NCBI RefSeq assembly: GCF_004123145.1 | Contig: NZ_SDKC01000001.1 | Coordinates: forward strand, 1,011,501 to 1,075,500 | Length of the DNA: 64,000 bases | From: Blautia faecicola | GTDB lineage: Bacteria > Bacillota > Clostridia > Lachnospirales > Lachnospiraceae | Direction: 5' to 3' | Part shown: piece after piece, positions 28,647 through 37,162 of the stretch | Numbering within the stretch: the stretch's first letter is position 1 | Layout of the letters: every line of letters begins with the position of its first letter | Notes under the pieces: generated by a model | What the model was told of the DNA's origin: nothing | What the model saw: only the letters and a program-made list of their open reading frames with translations | Database searches by the model: none | Position numbers and translations under genes: made by a program

Positions 28647-30860
28647 ATGAAAAAAAGAAAGAACATACTGCTTGCACTGGGAATCGTTCTGACAATGTCC
28701 ATGGCAGTTCCGTCAGCAGCCGCAGTAAACAGAGAGTCCGGCAAACAGTCTGTTGCAAGTCAGGAGGTAACCCAGGATGTACAGGAAGTTCTGGAACAGG
28801 ATCTGCTGACCGATGTATCGGAACAGGCCGTAAAACCACAGTGGAAACAAGTTTCGGTGAATGACGATACAAAATGGATGTTGCAGCTGAATCAGGAGAC
28901 AAACGCTGCGGATGGCGCGTATGTGATCAATGGAAAAACATATTGGTTCGACCAGGAGGGGTATCTGGTTACAGGAACCGTAAAAGTAGAAAAGACAACG
29001 ACCGGTGATGCGACAACGGGAAAAGCCGCACTGAAGGCAGGTACATACTTCTTCCAGAACGTGGGTGAGAGTCCGGAAAAAGATGATCTGGGAAGCATGG
29101 TGAAAAATGCATGGGTCAACGATGCGGAAGATGGGTCTGCATGGTTTTATATGGGAACCGACGGAACCATCGATACCGGTATCAGCGGCTGGCAGCAGGT
29201 AGAACAGAGTTTCTGGGTAAAAGCAGACAAAGGTGTCGGAGCGATACAGGAAGAAGGCTGGTACCAGATCAACGGCGCATGGTATTATCTGCAGGCAGAC
29301 GGCTTCCGCGATGAGACAAAGATCGGCATCCAGGAGGTAAACGGAAAAACCTACTGTCTGAACAAAGATGGAATCGTACAGAAAGGATTCCAGATCTTGG
29401 ACGGTATCGGTTATATCTGTGATGTACAGAAAGGAACAGTAGTAAAAGCAGATAACTGCTGGGAACTGGTTGCCGGAGATTATTACTGGTATGAAGATGG
29501 AAAACCTGCTACCGGATGGCGGGTTGTCAAAGGCAAACACTTTTATATGAACCCGGAAAACGGCAAGATGATGACCGGATTCTACAAAGATGAAACAGGT
29601 AAGCTGTATTACAGCGATATCTACGGAGCAAGACTGGAGCAGGCAGGATGGAATCTGATCAACAATACCTGGTACTGGATCAACACCGATGCTTCCGTAG
29701 CGACCGGATGGGTCAGCCCGAACGGAAAGACCAAATATTATATGGGTGAAGACGGAGCCATGACGGTTGGCTGGTGCGTGATCGACGGTACCTACTATTT
29801 CTTCACCGGAAGCGGTGCGATGCATACCGGATGGCTGCAGCGTTTCAGCGGCTGGTATTATCTGAACGAAGACGGAACAATGGCAACCGGCTGGAAAGTG
29901 GTCAATGGAAAATGGTATTACTTTGATGAAAATGGAATGATGCAGACCGGATGGACACAGGTAAACAGTGTCTGGTATTACATGGATGCCAACGGCACGA
30001 TGCAGACCGGATGGCTGAAAGTTCCGAGCGGCTGGTACTATCTCTCCGGTAACGGTGCGATGATGACCGGCTGGTATGTAGTCAACGGAAAATGGTACTA
30101 CAGCAATGCAGCAGGAACCATGATGACCGGCTGGGTAGAGTGCCCGAGCGGCTGGTATTATACAGATGCCAGCGGAGCAATGCAGACCGGATGGGCAAGA
30201 ATCAAGGGAAAATGGTATTACCTGGATGCTGCAAAAGGCGGTGCGGCAACCGTAGGCTGGAAACGGATCGGCAACTTCAAATATTACTTCAATGAATACT
30301 GTGCAATGGAGCAGGATCTTGACAATATCCTTGGAAGACAGTCCTCTTATCAGATCACGGTCAACCGGGTAAAATGCCAGGTTATGGTATATGCGAAGAG
30401 TGAAACCGGAAAATATGATATCCCGGTAAAAACCTTCACCTGTTCCGTAGGAAAGGCAGGTACACCGACCCATGCAGGACAGTATGCGACTCTGAAAAGG
30501 AGCAATCCGGTAGAACTGATGGGACCGTCTTACGGAAAATACGGAACACAGATCAATATCTATGGTGACTGGTTCCACTCTGTAGCGTGTAGCAATGAGG
30601 ATCCGACCTTTGCACTGAGCGCCGGAAACTTCAATATGCTGGGACAGCCGGCATCTCACGGATGCGTACGTCTGTGCGTAAGAGATGCAAAATGGATCTA
30701 TGATAACTGTGGTCTTTACACAACGGTTCTGATCTCCGATACAGAGGCAACACCGTTTGACAGACCGGCTACGATCAAGATTCCGTCAGGACAGAACTGG
30801 GATCCGACCGATGAGGTGGCACTGAAGATTCTGGCAGGAAAAAACAATAATAAAAAGTAA
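28647..30860 (+). CDS. Secreted L,D-transpeptidase with choline-binding-type repeats (first copy)
   Basis: The 737-residue exported protein has a Sec signal peptide (residues 1-26, ending PSAAA), a ~70-residue lead, about 13 cell-wall-binding repeats (TGWxxxxGxWYYxxxxGxMxTGW) across residues ~80-555, and a C-terminal YkuD domain with SHGCVRLCVRDA (catalytic Cys673). YkuD enzymes form 3-3 peptidoglycan cross-links or attach proteins; the aromatic repeats bind choline or related wall-polymer groups in other Firmicutes. AAGGAGGGG precedes the start. It is divergent from a licC-like gene and followed by a paralog, forming a wall-remodelling cluster. Which ligand the repeats bind cannot be decided from sequence. 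Confidence 0.93.
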   Translation: MKKRKNILLALGIVLTMSMAVPSAAAVNRESGKQSVASQEVTQDVQEVLEQDLLTDVSEQAVKPQWKQVSVNDDTKWMLQLNQETNAADGAYVINGKTYWFDQEGYLVTGTVKVEKTTTGDATTGKAALKAGTYFFQNVGESPEKDDLGSMVKNAWVNDAEDGSAWFYMGTDGTIDTGISGWQQVEQSFWVKADKGVGAIQEEGWYQINGAWYYLQADGFRDETKIGIQEVNGKTYCLNKDGIVQKGFQILDGIGYICDVQKGTVVKADNCWELVAGDYYWYEDGKPATGWRVVKGKHFYMNPENGKMMTGFYKDETGKLYYSDIYGARLEQAGWNLINNTWYWINTDASVATGWVSPNGKTKYYMGEDGAMTVGWCVIDGTYYFFTGSGAMHTGWLQRFSGWYYLNEDGTMATGWKVVNGKWYYFDENGMMQTGWTQVNSVWYYMDANGTMQTGWLKVPSGWYYLSGNGAMMTGWYVVNGKWYYSNAAGTMMTGWVECPSGWYYTDASGAMQTGWARIKGKWYYLDAAKGGAATVGWKRIGNFKYYFNEYCAMEQDLDNILGRQSSYQITVNRVKCQVMVYAKSETGKYDIPVKTFTCSVGKAGTPTHAGQYATLKRSNPVELMGPSYGKYGTQINIYGDWFHSVACSNEDPTFALSAGNFNMLGQPASHGCVRLCVRDAKWIYDNCGLYTTVLISDTEATPFDRPATIKIPSGQNWDPTDEVALKILAGKNNNKK

Positions 30861-30884
30861 GCGTTTGGTATACGAAACGAAAAG

Positions 30885-30939
30885 AGAATCAGCCTGGAAT
30901 ATGCAATGTGTTCAAGGCTGATTTTCTTGCATTGCATAT
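30885..30939 (+). terminator. Terminator region after the first transpeptidase, with two overlapping inverted repeats
   Basis: AGAATCAGCC (30885-30894) pairs with GGCTGATTTTCT (30916-30927). A second inverted repeat, ATATGCAATG (30899-30908) with CATTGCATAT (30930-30939), interlocks with the first, so the two hairpins exclude each other. Confidence 0.6.
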
Positions 30940-31009
30940 CAATAATTGGTTCGGTGGACTAATTTTGATTACAATTTGCTGAAGAACATTTAAACATTCG
31001 TTACGAGGG

Positions 31010-31038
31010 TTGAAAAGACGGCTTATTTGTAATAAAAT
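31010..31038 (+). promoter_or_regulatory. Promoter of the second L,D-transpeptidase gene
   Basis: TTGAAA (31010-31015), 17-bp spacer, TAAAAT (31033-31038), 45 bp before the start codon. Confidence 0.65.
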
Positions 31039-31082
31039 AAACGCATGAAAAGGAAAAAAATTCCAGCGAGAGGAGAGATATC

Positions 31083-32795
31083 ATGAAGCAGAGAAGACGT
31101 CTGTTATTTGGACTGGGAATTTTGATTTCATTATCGATGGCTGTTCCGGCGTATGCGGCAGATGCAACACAGGGAACCGCACAGGTGAGTGAAAGTGTAC
31201 AGGAAGTGCTCCAGGATGAGGAAAATGTGGAAGTCCCGGGAACAGAAAATGAAGAAGGCGGAACTGTCGATGCAGCTGATCCGACAGACGGACAGGACGA
31301 AAACAGTAACGGACAGCAGGCAGACAGTGAGGATGCGGCAACCGCAGCGGTAAAGAGTGGATGGCAGCAGATCGCTGCGAATACCTGGATCTATTACGAT
31401 CAGAACGGCAACCGGGATTATACGAAAACCGGTATGCAGACTATCGGAGATAAAGTGTATTACCTGGATGAAAACGGGGTTGCACAGTCCGGTACATTTT
31501 TGGCAGCAGACGGAAAAGAATATGTTTTTGATGCAGGAAAAGGAACGGCTACATTAAAGATTTCGGATGGCTGGAATGAGATCGACGGCAAATGGTACTG
31601 GTATCAGAACGGAAAGCCATACAAAGGATGGCTGCAGCGTTTCAGCGGTTGGTACTATCTGAAAGAAGACGGAACGATGACAACCGGCTGGTATGAGGTA
31701 AAAGGTGTCAGGTATTATTTTGATGAAAACGGAACGATGGTAACCGGCTGGGTACAGGATGGAGAAAACTGGTATTATATGAGCGCCAGCGGAGCGATGC
31801 AGACAGGATGGGTACAGAATCATACCGGCTGGTACTATCTTGGCAACAGCGGTGTGATGCAGACCGGATGGTATGTGGTAAAAGGCAAATGGTATTACAG
31901 CAATGCCGCAGGAACGATGCAGACGGGCTGGGTGAATGATGGAAAACACTGGTATTACATGAACGCGGACGGCGTGATGCAGACAGACTGGGTACAGACG
32001 CACACGGGCTGGTACTATCTTGGAAACAGCGGCGTGATGCAGACGGGCTGGTATGTGGTGAGAGGACACTGGTATTACAGTAACGCTGCAGGAACGATGC
32101 AGACGGGCTGGGTGAACGACGGAAAGAACTGGTACTATACAGACAGCAACGGAGCGATGCAGACGGGCTGGTTAAGAAACGGCGGTGGCTGGTATTATCT
32201 GAAATCCAGCGGAGCTATGGCAACCGGATGGAACCGTGTCGGATCCTACAAATATTATTTTAACGGAAGCGGAGCAATGTTACAGGATCTCGACAGCGTA
32301 CTTGGTCGCCAGTCTTCCTATTATATTACAGTAAACCGCAGAACCTGCCAGGTTATGGTATATGCAAAGAGCGAAACCGGAAGATATGATATCCCGGTCA
32401 AAACATTTGCCTGTTCCGTAGGTCTGCCGGCAACTCCGACCCCGACCGGTACTTATAACACGCTGGCACAGTACCGCTGGCATACTCTGATGGGACCTTC
32501 CTACGGACAGTACTGCACGAGAATCGTAGGCGGTGTGCTGTTCCACTCCGTAGCCGGAAATAGCATGACTGTGAAAAACCTGAACGCAGCCAACTACAAT
32601 ATGCTGGGACAGCCGGCATCTCACGGATGTGTACGTCTGTGTGTAAGAGATGCAAAATGGATCTATGACAACTGTGCAGTAGGAACCACCGTAACGATCG
32701 GCGATTCCCTGGCAGCACCGTTTGGCAAACCGGCAACGATCAAGATTCCGGCATGGCAGACATGGGATCCAACCGATCCGGCAGCACCAAAATAA
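31083..32795 (+). CDS. Secreted L,D-transpeptidase with choline-binding-type repeats (second copy)
   Basis: The 570-residue paralog of the preceding gene has a signal peptide ending in VPAYAAD (~residue 24), an acidic Asp/Glu/Gln-rich linker to ~residue 95, about 12 wall-binding repeats, and a YkuD domain with SHGCVRLC (catalytic Cys516). The two C-terminal domains are nearly identical through ILGRQSSY/VLGRQSSY and QVMVYAKSETG. The repeat region contains a recent 180-bp internal duplication. GAGAGGAGAG precedes the ATG. Its separate promoter and terminator suggest independent expression. Role: peptidoglycan cross-linking or remodelling at the cell surface. Confidence 0.93.
   Translation: MKQRRRLLFGLGILISLSMAVPAYAADATQGTAQVSESVQEVLQDEENVEVPGTENEEGGTVDAADPTDGQDENSNGQQADSEDAATAAVKSGWQQIAANTWIYYDQNGNRDYTKTGMQTIGDKVYYLDENGVAQSGTFLAADGKEYVFDAGKGTATLKISDGWNEIDGKWYWYQNGKPYKGWLQRFSGWYYLKEDGTMTTGWYEVKGVRYYFDENGTMVTGWVQDGENWYYMSASGAMQTGWVQNHTGWYYLGNSGVMQTGWYVVKGKWYYSNAAGTMQTGWVNDGKHWYYMNADGVMQTDWVQTHTGWYYLGNSGVMQTGWYVVRGHWYYSNAAGTMQTGWVNDGKNWYYTDSNGAMQTGWLRNGGGWYYLKSSGAMATGWNRVGSYKYYFNGSGAMLQDLDSVLGRQSSYYITVNRRTCQVMVYAKSETGRYDIPVKTFACSVGLPATPTPTGTYNTLAQYRWHTLMGPSYGQYCTRIVGGVLFHSVAGNSMTVKNLNAANYNMLGQPASHGCVRLCVRDAKWIYDNCAVGTTVTIGDSLAAPFGKPATIKIPAWQTWDPTDPAAPK
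31801..32160 (+). repeat. 180-bp tandem duplication inside the second transpeptidase gene
   Basis: Bases 31801-31980 align without gaps to 31981-32160. Each unit encodes 60 residues, i.e. three 20-residue wall-binding repeats (TGWYYLGNSGVMQTGWYVV...). Most differences are third-position. Confidence 0.85.
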
Positions 32796-32813
32796 AATAA
32801 CAGTAACAGAAAT

Positions 32814-32851
32814 AAAAAACCTTCGCAAGGTTAACCTTGCGAAGGTTTTTT
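32814..32851. terminator. 38-bp perfect palindrome terminator
   Basis: A continuous perfect palindrome, AAAAAACCTTCGCAAGGTT and its complement, lies between the converging transpeptidase and BlaI-like genes; it gives a strong bidirectional terminator. Confidence 0.85.
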
Positions 32852-32914
32852 GGTTTCTGTTGTCATAGCAGTCCGTTTCAGAGAAACTTACCGGAAACAC
32901 GAGTTCACGCTGTT

Positions 32915-33292
32915 TTAGCAGCTCTCAAGTACCTTCCGTATCCGCTCCGGGAAATCAGGACTCATGTTTGCTGATTTTACATAAGCGGTAAGGAAATCAA
33001 GAACTCCGGTTTCTGTATCACGACTATGAGAAATGGCATCTAAAAATGCCTTCTGTTCTCTGTAAGCTTCTTTTGAAATAGCAGCCACATACGCTTTTCC
33101 TGTTCTGGTATAAGATTTTCCAATCGAATCCACTTTCAGATAACCTTTATTTTCAAGGACAACCAGCGCGGGAGCTACTGTATTCCGTTTTAAAGACGGC
33201 TCTGCCTTTAAAACTTCTGAAATCAGACAAGGATGATCCATATTCCATATGGTATTCATAATCTGTTCTTCCCTGGGTGTCAATCCATACAT
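32915..33292 (-). CDS. BlaI/MecI-family transcriptional repressor
   Basis: The protein starting at MYGLTPREEQIM is 125 residues. The N-terminal winged helix (residues 4-70, with SEVLKAEPSLKRNTVAPALVVLENKGYL) is followed by a C-terminal dimerisation region. The family (BlaI, MecI, CopY) represses beta-lactam resistance, ATPase or copper genes and binds palindromic operators. GGAGG lies before the start; the frame is open upstream to 33487 but that part is not family-like. No BlaR1-type sensor protease is adjacent, so it is an orphan. An operator-like inverted repeat in its own leader implies autorepression; penicillin-related wall genes at 22.7 and 28.6-32.8 kb are possible targets only by inference. 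Confidence 0.85.
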   Translation of the reverse strand: MYGLTPREEQIMNTIWNMDHPCLISEVLKAEPSLKRNTVAPALVVLENKGYLKVDSIGKSYTRTGKAYVAAISKEAYREQKAFLDAISHSRDTETGVLDFLTAYVKSANMSPDFPERIRKVLESC

Positions 33293-33319
33293 ATTTCTAT
33301 CCTCCGTAAAATTGCTTTC

Positions 33320-33339
33320 TTCGTATTTGAATATACGAA
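33320..33339 (-). promoter_or_regulatory. Operator-like inverted repeat of the BlaI-family gene
   Basis: TTCGTAT (33320-33326) and ATACGAA (33333-33339) are perfect 7-bp inverted repeats separated by 6 bp. They lie just downstream of the gene's promoter and upstream of its ribosome binding site. Confidence 0.55.
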
Positions 33340-33362
33340 AAACCCCATTTCCAACTTCCTCT

Positions 33363-33391
33363 AGTATAAAGAAAAAAGTGAAAAAAATCAA
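33363..33391 (-). promoter_or_regulatory. Promoter of the BlaI-family gene
   Basis: Minus-strand TTGATT (complement of 33386-33391), 17-bp spacer, TATACT (complement of 33363-33368). Confidence 0.6.
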
Positions 33392-33490
33392 TAGAATTAT
33401 GGAAAAATCAGGCAGTTTATTGACTTTTTTGGAAGCGTTGTCGGATGACAGATGATGGAAAATAAGACAAATAAAGTGGATTTGCAATAC

Positions 33491-33527
33491 AACGAGATAA
33501 AATGCGCTTTGCGAATTTTATCTCGTT
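33491..33527. repeat. Dispersed AACGAG...CGTT palindrome, copy 2
   Basis: AACGAGATAAAAT (33491-33503) pairs perfectly with ATTTTATCTCGTT (33515-33527) around GCGCTTTGCGA. Its reverse complement closely resembles bases 14652-14687. Confidence 0.65.
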
Positions 33528-33539
33528 ATCACAACAAAA

Positions 33540-33566
33540 AACCGCCAGAAGTAAATTCTGACGGTT
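33540..33566 (-). terminator. tRNA-Arg terminator
   Basis: On the minus strand AACCGTCAGAA pairs with TTCTGGCGGTT (one mismatch) and is followed by TTTT. It lies directly downstream of the tRNA. Confidence 0.75.
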
Positions 33567-33569
33567 AAG

Positions 33570-33643
33570 CGTGCGTTAGAGGATTCGAACCCCCGGCCTT
33601 TTGGTCCGTAGCCAAACGCTCTATCCAGCTGAGCTAAACGCAC
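33570..33643 (-). tRNA. tRNA-Arg (anticodon ACG)
   Basis: Read on the minus strand, the acceptor arms GTGCGTT and AACGCAC pair fully. The D arm is GCTC..GAGC, the anticodon arm TTTGG-CTACGGA-CCAAA gives anticodon ACG, and the T loop is TTCGAAT. The discriminator is G and CCA is not encoded. A34 would be deaminated to inosine by TadA to read CGU, CGC and CGA. Confidence 0.95.
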
Positions 33644-33685
33644 ATTTTATTTTGTGTTGTTTGGATGTCCCTCACAACAAAGCCT

Positions 33686-33714
33686 ATTATACGGGAGAGA
33701 TGAGCAAATGTCAA
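33686..33714 (-). promoter_or_regulatory. Consensus promoter of tRNA-Arg
   Basis: Minus-strand TTGACA (complement of 33709-33714), 17-bp spacer, TATAAT (complement of 33686-33691): full consensus. Confidence 0.85.
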
Positions 33715-33817
33715 CACTTTTTTTGAAAAAAATTAAATTTTTTTAATTGTTAGAAAAACAGGTGAAATTAGGGAGTGGGAAAGAGGAAAACCGACCGAAG
33801 GAAACCGTACAGATTGC

Positions 33818-33846
33818 TTGAAAAGAAAGAAACGATGTGCTACTGT
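33818..33846 (+). promoter_or_regulatory. malQ promoter
   Basis: TTGAAA (33818-33823), 17-bp spacer, TACTGT (33841-33846). The transcription start would fall at the first base of the GTAACTGT hairpin. Confidence 0.5.
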
Positions 33847-33852
33847 TAATAG

Positions 33853-33879
33853 GTAACTGTGAAGACACGAAACAGTTAC
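33853..33879 (+). repeat. GTAACTGT...ACAGTTAC hairpin in the malQ leader
   Basis: GTAACTGT (33853-33860) pairs with ACAGTTAC (33872-33879) around an 11-nt loop. The sequence GTAACTGTGAAG..ACGAAACAGTTACG matches the copies at 11.66 and 13.5 kb. Confidence 0.65.
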
Positions 33880-33912
33880 GTCAAGAGGAAAATACACAGG
33901 GAGGATATACAA

Positions 33913-35463
33913 ATGAGAGCAAGTGGTGTGTTGATGCCTGTTTCTTCACTGCCATCCAGATATGGAATCGGCTGTTTTTCAAAAGAAGCATATGAATTTG
34001 TAGACTGTCTGGAACGTGCAGGACAGTCAAAGTGGCAGGTTCTTCCGTTAGGACCTACCGGATATGGAGATTCTCCGTATCAGCCGTTTTCCACATTCGC
34101 AGGCAATCCGTATTTTATCGATCTGGATACGCTGGTGGAAGAAGGTCTTCTTTATAAAGAAGAATGTGAATGGCTACAGTGTGGCGGGGATCCGAGATTT
34201 GTAGATTATGAGAGAATCTATTTTTCAAGAAATGAGATTTTAAGAAAAGCCTACGAACGTTTTTCAGCGGATGAGAAATTCCATGCATTCTGCAAAAAAG
34301 AGCAGGAATGGCTGGAACCATACTGTCTGTTCCGTGCGATCAAGGACAGCCAGAACGGAGCACTGTGGACAACCTGGCCGGAAGAACTGAGAAAGAGCGG
34401 TTCGAAGGAAGTACAGAATAAGAAAAAAGAACTGGAAAAAGAGATGGAATACTACCAGTTCCTGGAATATGAGTTTGACCGTCAGTGGAACAAACTGAAA
34501 GCGTATGCCAATAAGAAGGGAATTACGATCATCGGAGATCTTCCAATCTATGTGGCAATCGACAGTGCGGATGCGTGGGCAAATCCGAAGATGTTCCAGA
34601 TGGACGAGGATGGTGTGCCGAGTGCGATCGCAGGCTGCCCGCCGGATGCTTTCTCTGCAACCGGCCAGATGTGGGGGAACCCGCTGTATGACTGGAAAGC
34701 ACAGAAAAAGACCGGATACAAATGGTGGATCCAGCGTATGAAGAGAAGCTTTGTCCTGTATGATACCGTTCGCATCGACCATTTCCGTGGATTTGCAGAG
34801 TATTATGCGATTCCGGCAGATGCAGAAAATACAATGGAAGGGGAATGGGTAGAAGGACCGGGCATTGATCTGTTCCGGGCGATGGAAAAAGCACTGGGAG
34901 AGATGGATGTGATCGCGGAAGACCTGGGAACACTGGACGATAAGGTGTTTGATCTGATGGATGAGACAGGATATCCGGGAATGAAAGTCCTACAGTTTGC
35001 CTTTGATTCCGGCAATACGAACTTCTATCTGCCACATCATTATAAGAGAAACTGTGTCGTGTATACAGGAACGCACGACAACGATACGACAAAAGCCTGG
35101 TATTATGGCATGAACGACTGGGCGAGAGAGTATTCAAAGGCATATCTGAATAACTATGACCGTCCGTGGGAAGATATCCCGTGGGATTTTATCCGGGCGG
35201 CAGAAGCCAGTGTTGCCAATCTGGCAGTGATTCCGATGTGGGATCTTCTGTGCTGTGGCAGTGAAGGAAGAATGAATCATCCGTCGACACTGGGGGAAAA
35301 CTGGAAATGGAGGATGCTTCCGGGCGAGTTCCGTGAGGATATCATCGGACGTCTGCGCTGGCTGACCGATACGTTCCAGAGAATGCTGGTTCCTCCGAAA
35401 ACCGAAGAAGAGCAGGAGGAAAACGAAGATGAAACAGATGCTTCAGTATCTGAAAGCATATAA
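33913..35463 (+). CDS. malQ: 4-alpha-glucanotransferase
   Basis: The 516-residue GH77 amylomaltase transfers alpha-1,4-glucan segments between maltodextrins, releasing glucose, in maltose and glycogen metabolism. Signature blocks are SSLPSRYGIG, GDSPYQPFSTFAGNPYFIDL, VRIDHFRGF with nucleophile Asp289, AEDLG (acid/base region) and YTGTHDNDTT. The start at 33913 follows GGGAGGA; an in-frame ATG at 33859 lies within the leader hairpin. The C-terminal ~20 residues are an acidic tail (EEEQEENEDETDASVSESI) partly encoded in the 35 bp shared with the following ABC exporter gene. Confidence 0.95.
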   Translation: MRASGVLMPVSSLPSRYGIGCFSKEAYEFVDCLERAGQSKWQVLPLGPTGYGDSPYQPFSTFAGNPYFIDLDTLVEEGLLYKEECEWLQCGGDPRFVDYERIYFSRNEILRKAYERFSADEKFHAFCKKEQEWLEPYCLFRAIKDSQNGALWTTWPEELRKSGSKEVQNKKKELEKEMEYYQFLEYEFDRQWNKLKAYANKKGITIIGDLPIYVAIDSADAWANPKMFQMDEDGVPSAIAGCPPDAFSATGQMWGNPLYDWKAQKKTGYKWWIQRMKRSFVLYDTVRIDHFRGFAEYYAIPADAENTMEGEWVEGPGIDLFRAMEKALGEMDVIAEDLGTLDDKVFDLMDETGYPGMKVLQFAFDSGNTNFYLPHHYKRNCVVYTGTHDNDTTKAWYYGMNDWAREYSKAYLNNYDRPWEDIPWDFIRAAEASVANLAVIPMWDLLCCGSEGRMNHPSTLGENWKWRMLPGEFREDIIGRLRWLTDTFQRMLVPPKTEEEQEENEDETDASVSESI

Positions 35464-37162
35464 AAAAGAGTCGGTCATCGCACCGCTGTTTAAAATGCTG
35501 GAAGCCAGTTTTGAACTGCTGGTTCCGATTGTTATGGCAAACATCATCGATGTCGGTATCCAGAACGGGGACAAGTCGTACATCTGGAGGATGTGTGCAC
35601 TGATGATCGGACTGGGCGTGCTGGGACTGGTATGTTCCCTGACGGCGCAGTATTTTGCTGCAAAAGCGGCGATGGGATTTGGAACGGCACTGAGAAAAGC
35701 GCTGTTTGGACACATTAACAGTCTCAGTTACAATGAACTGGATCAGATCGGAACACCGACACTGATCACCCGTATGACCAGCGATGTCAACCAGGCGCAG
35801 ACCGGTGTCAACATGATGCTTCGTCTGTTCCTGCGTTCTCCGTTCATCGTCATCGGTGCGGTTATGATGGCATTTACCATCAGCGCGAAACTGACGATCA
35901 TTTTCCTGATTGCTGTGCCGTTGATCGGACTGGCGATTTACCTGATCATGCGGATTACCGTGCCGATCTATAAAAAAGTACAGAGTATTCTGGATCAGAT
36001 CGTGCTTCATACGAGAGAAAATTATGTGGGAGCCAGAGTGGTACGTGCATTTTCCAGAGAAAAAGATGAGACAGAGCAGTTTAATGAGATCAGCGGCAGT
36101 CTGAAAGATACCCAGCTGTATGCAGGTAAGATTTCCGCCCTGATGAACCCGGTCACCTATGTCATGGTAAATATTGCGATCCTGTGTATCCTGTGGTTCG
36201 GTGGCTGGCAGGTACAAATCGGCAGCGTATCTCAGGGAGAGATCGTAGCGCTGGTCAACTATATGAACCAGATCCTGCTGGCGCTGGTAGCCCTGGCAAA
36301 CCTGATCGTGGCAGTGACAAGAGCGCTGGCATGTGCGATCCGTATCAATGAAGTCTTCCAGGTAAACAGTTCCATGGAAGAGGGAACGAAAGAAGGCACG
36401 AAAGAGAGCGGAAAATCGCGGGTTGCTTTTGATCATGTGACCTTTACCTATGGCGGCGCACAGGAGGCTTCCCTGATGGACATCAGTTTTTTTGCGATGC
36501 CGGGAGAGACGATTGGCATCATCGGCGGTACCGGATCCGGAAAATCCACGCTGGTCAACCTGATCCCGCGGTTCTATGACGCTACCGAAGGTTCGGTGAC
36601 GGTGGACGGTCAGGATGTAAAAACCTACACGTTCCAGCATCTGCGTGAAAAGATCGGTGTGGTTCCACAGAAAGCGGTTCTGTTCCTCGGAACGATCCGG
36701 AGCAATCTGCAGTGGCGGAAAAAAGACGCGAAAGAGAGTGAACTGTGGAAAGCCTTACAGATCGCGCAGGCAGAAGAAGTGGTGAAGAAAAAACAGAAAG
36801 GTCTGGATGAAAAAGTGGAAACCGGCGGACGAAACTTCTCCGGTGGACAGAGACAGCGTCTGACCATCGCGAGAGCACTGGTCGGCGAGCCGGATATCCT
36901 GATCCTTGACGACAGTGCATCCGCACTGGACTTCGCAACGGATGCGGCACTGCGCAGATCCATCAAAGAAAATACGAAAAAAGCAACCGTATTCCTGGTA
37001 TCCCAGCGTGCGGCAACCGTAAAAAATGCAGACCAGATCCTGGTTCTGGATGATGGAAAACTTGTGGGAAAAGGAACCCATGAGGAATTATTGAAGAATT
37101 GTAACGTATATAAGGAAATCTGTATGTCACAGTTTTCCAGTCAGGAGGTAGCACAGTTATGA
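35429..37162 (+). CDS. ABC exporter, subunit 1 (degenerate NBD)
   Basis: The 577-residue half-transporter has six TM helices in residues ~15-310 and one nucleotide-binding domain: Walker A GGTGSGKST at 366-374, signature FSGGQRQRL, Walker B ILILDD with Asp495 where active NBDs have the catalytic Glu, and D-loop SALD. This places it as the degenerate-site member of a heterodimeric exporter (TM287/288, BmrCD type), pumping lipids, drugs or peptides out of the cell. AGGAGG at 35414 lies inside malQ, and the genes overlap by 35 bp. It overlaps the partner gene by ATGA. Confidence 0.93.
   Translation: MKQMLQYLKAYKKESVIAPLFKMLEASFELLVPIVMANIIDVGIQNGDKSYIWRMCALMIGLGVLGLVCSLTAQYFAAKAAMGFGTALRKALFGHINSLSYNELDQIGTPTLITRMTSDVNQAQTGVNMMLRLFLRSPFIVIGAVMMAFTISAKLTIIFLIAVPLIGLAIYLIMRITVPIYKKVQSILDQIVLHTRENYVGARVVRAFSREKDETEQFNEISGSLKDTQLYAGKISALMNPVTYVMVNIAILCILWFGGWQVQIGSVSQGEIVALVNYMNQILLALVALANLIVAVTRALACAIRINEVFQVNSSMEEGTKEGTKESGKSRVAFDHVTFTYGGAQEASLMDISFFAMPGETIGIIGGTGSGKSTLVNLIPRFYDATEGSVTVDGQDVKTYTFQHLREKIGVVPQKAVLFLGTIRSNLQWRKKDAKESELWKALQIAQAEEVVKKKQKGLDEKVETGGRNFSGGQRQRLTIARALVGEPDILILDDSASALDFATDAALRRSIKENTKKATVFLVSQRAATVKNADQILVLDDGKLVGKGTHEELLKNCNVYKEICMSQFSSQEVAQL

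Noticed and set aside
31554-32069. Open frames antisense to the transpeptidase repeats
   Set aside because: They are by-products of the repetitive TGW-encoding DNA.
35429-35463. Frameshift fusing malQ to the ABC exporter
   Set aside because: Each gene has its own complete domain set, and a ribosome binding site for the exporter lies inside malQ; a simple gene overlap explains it.
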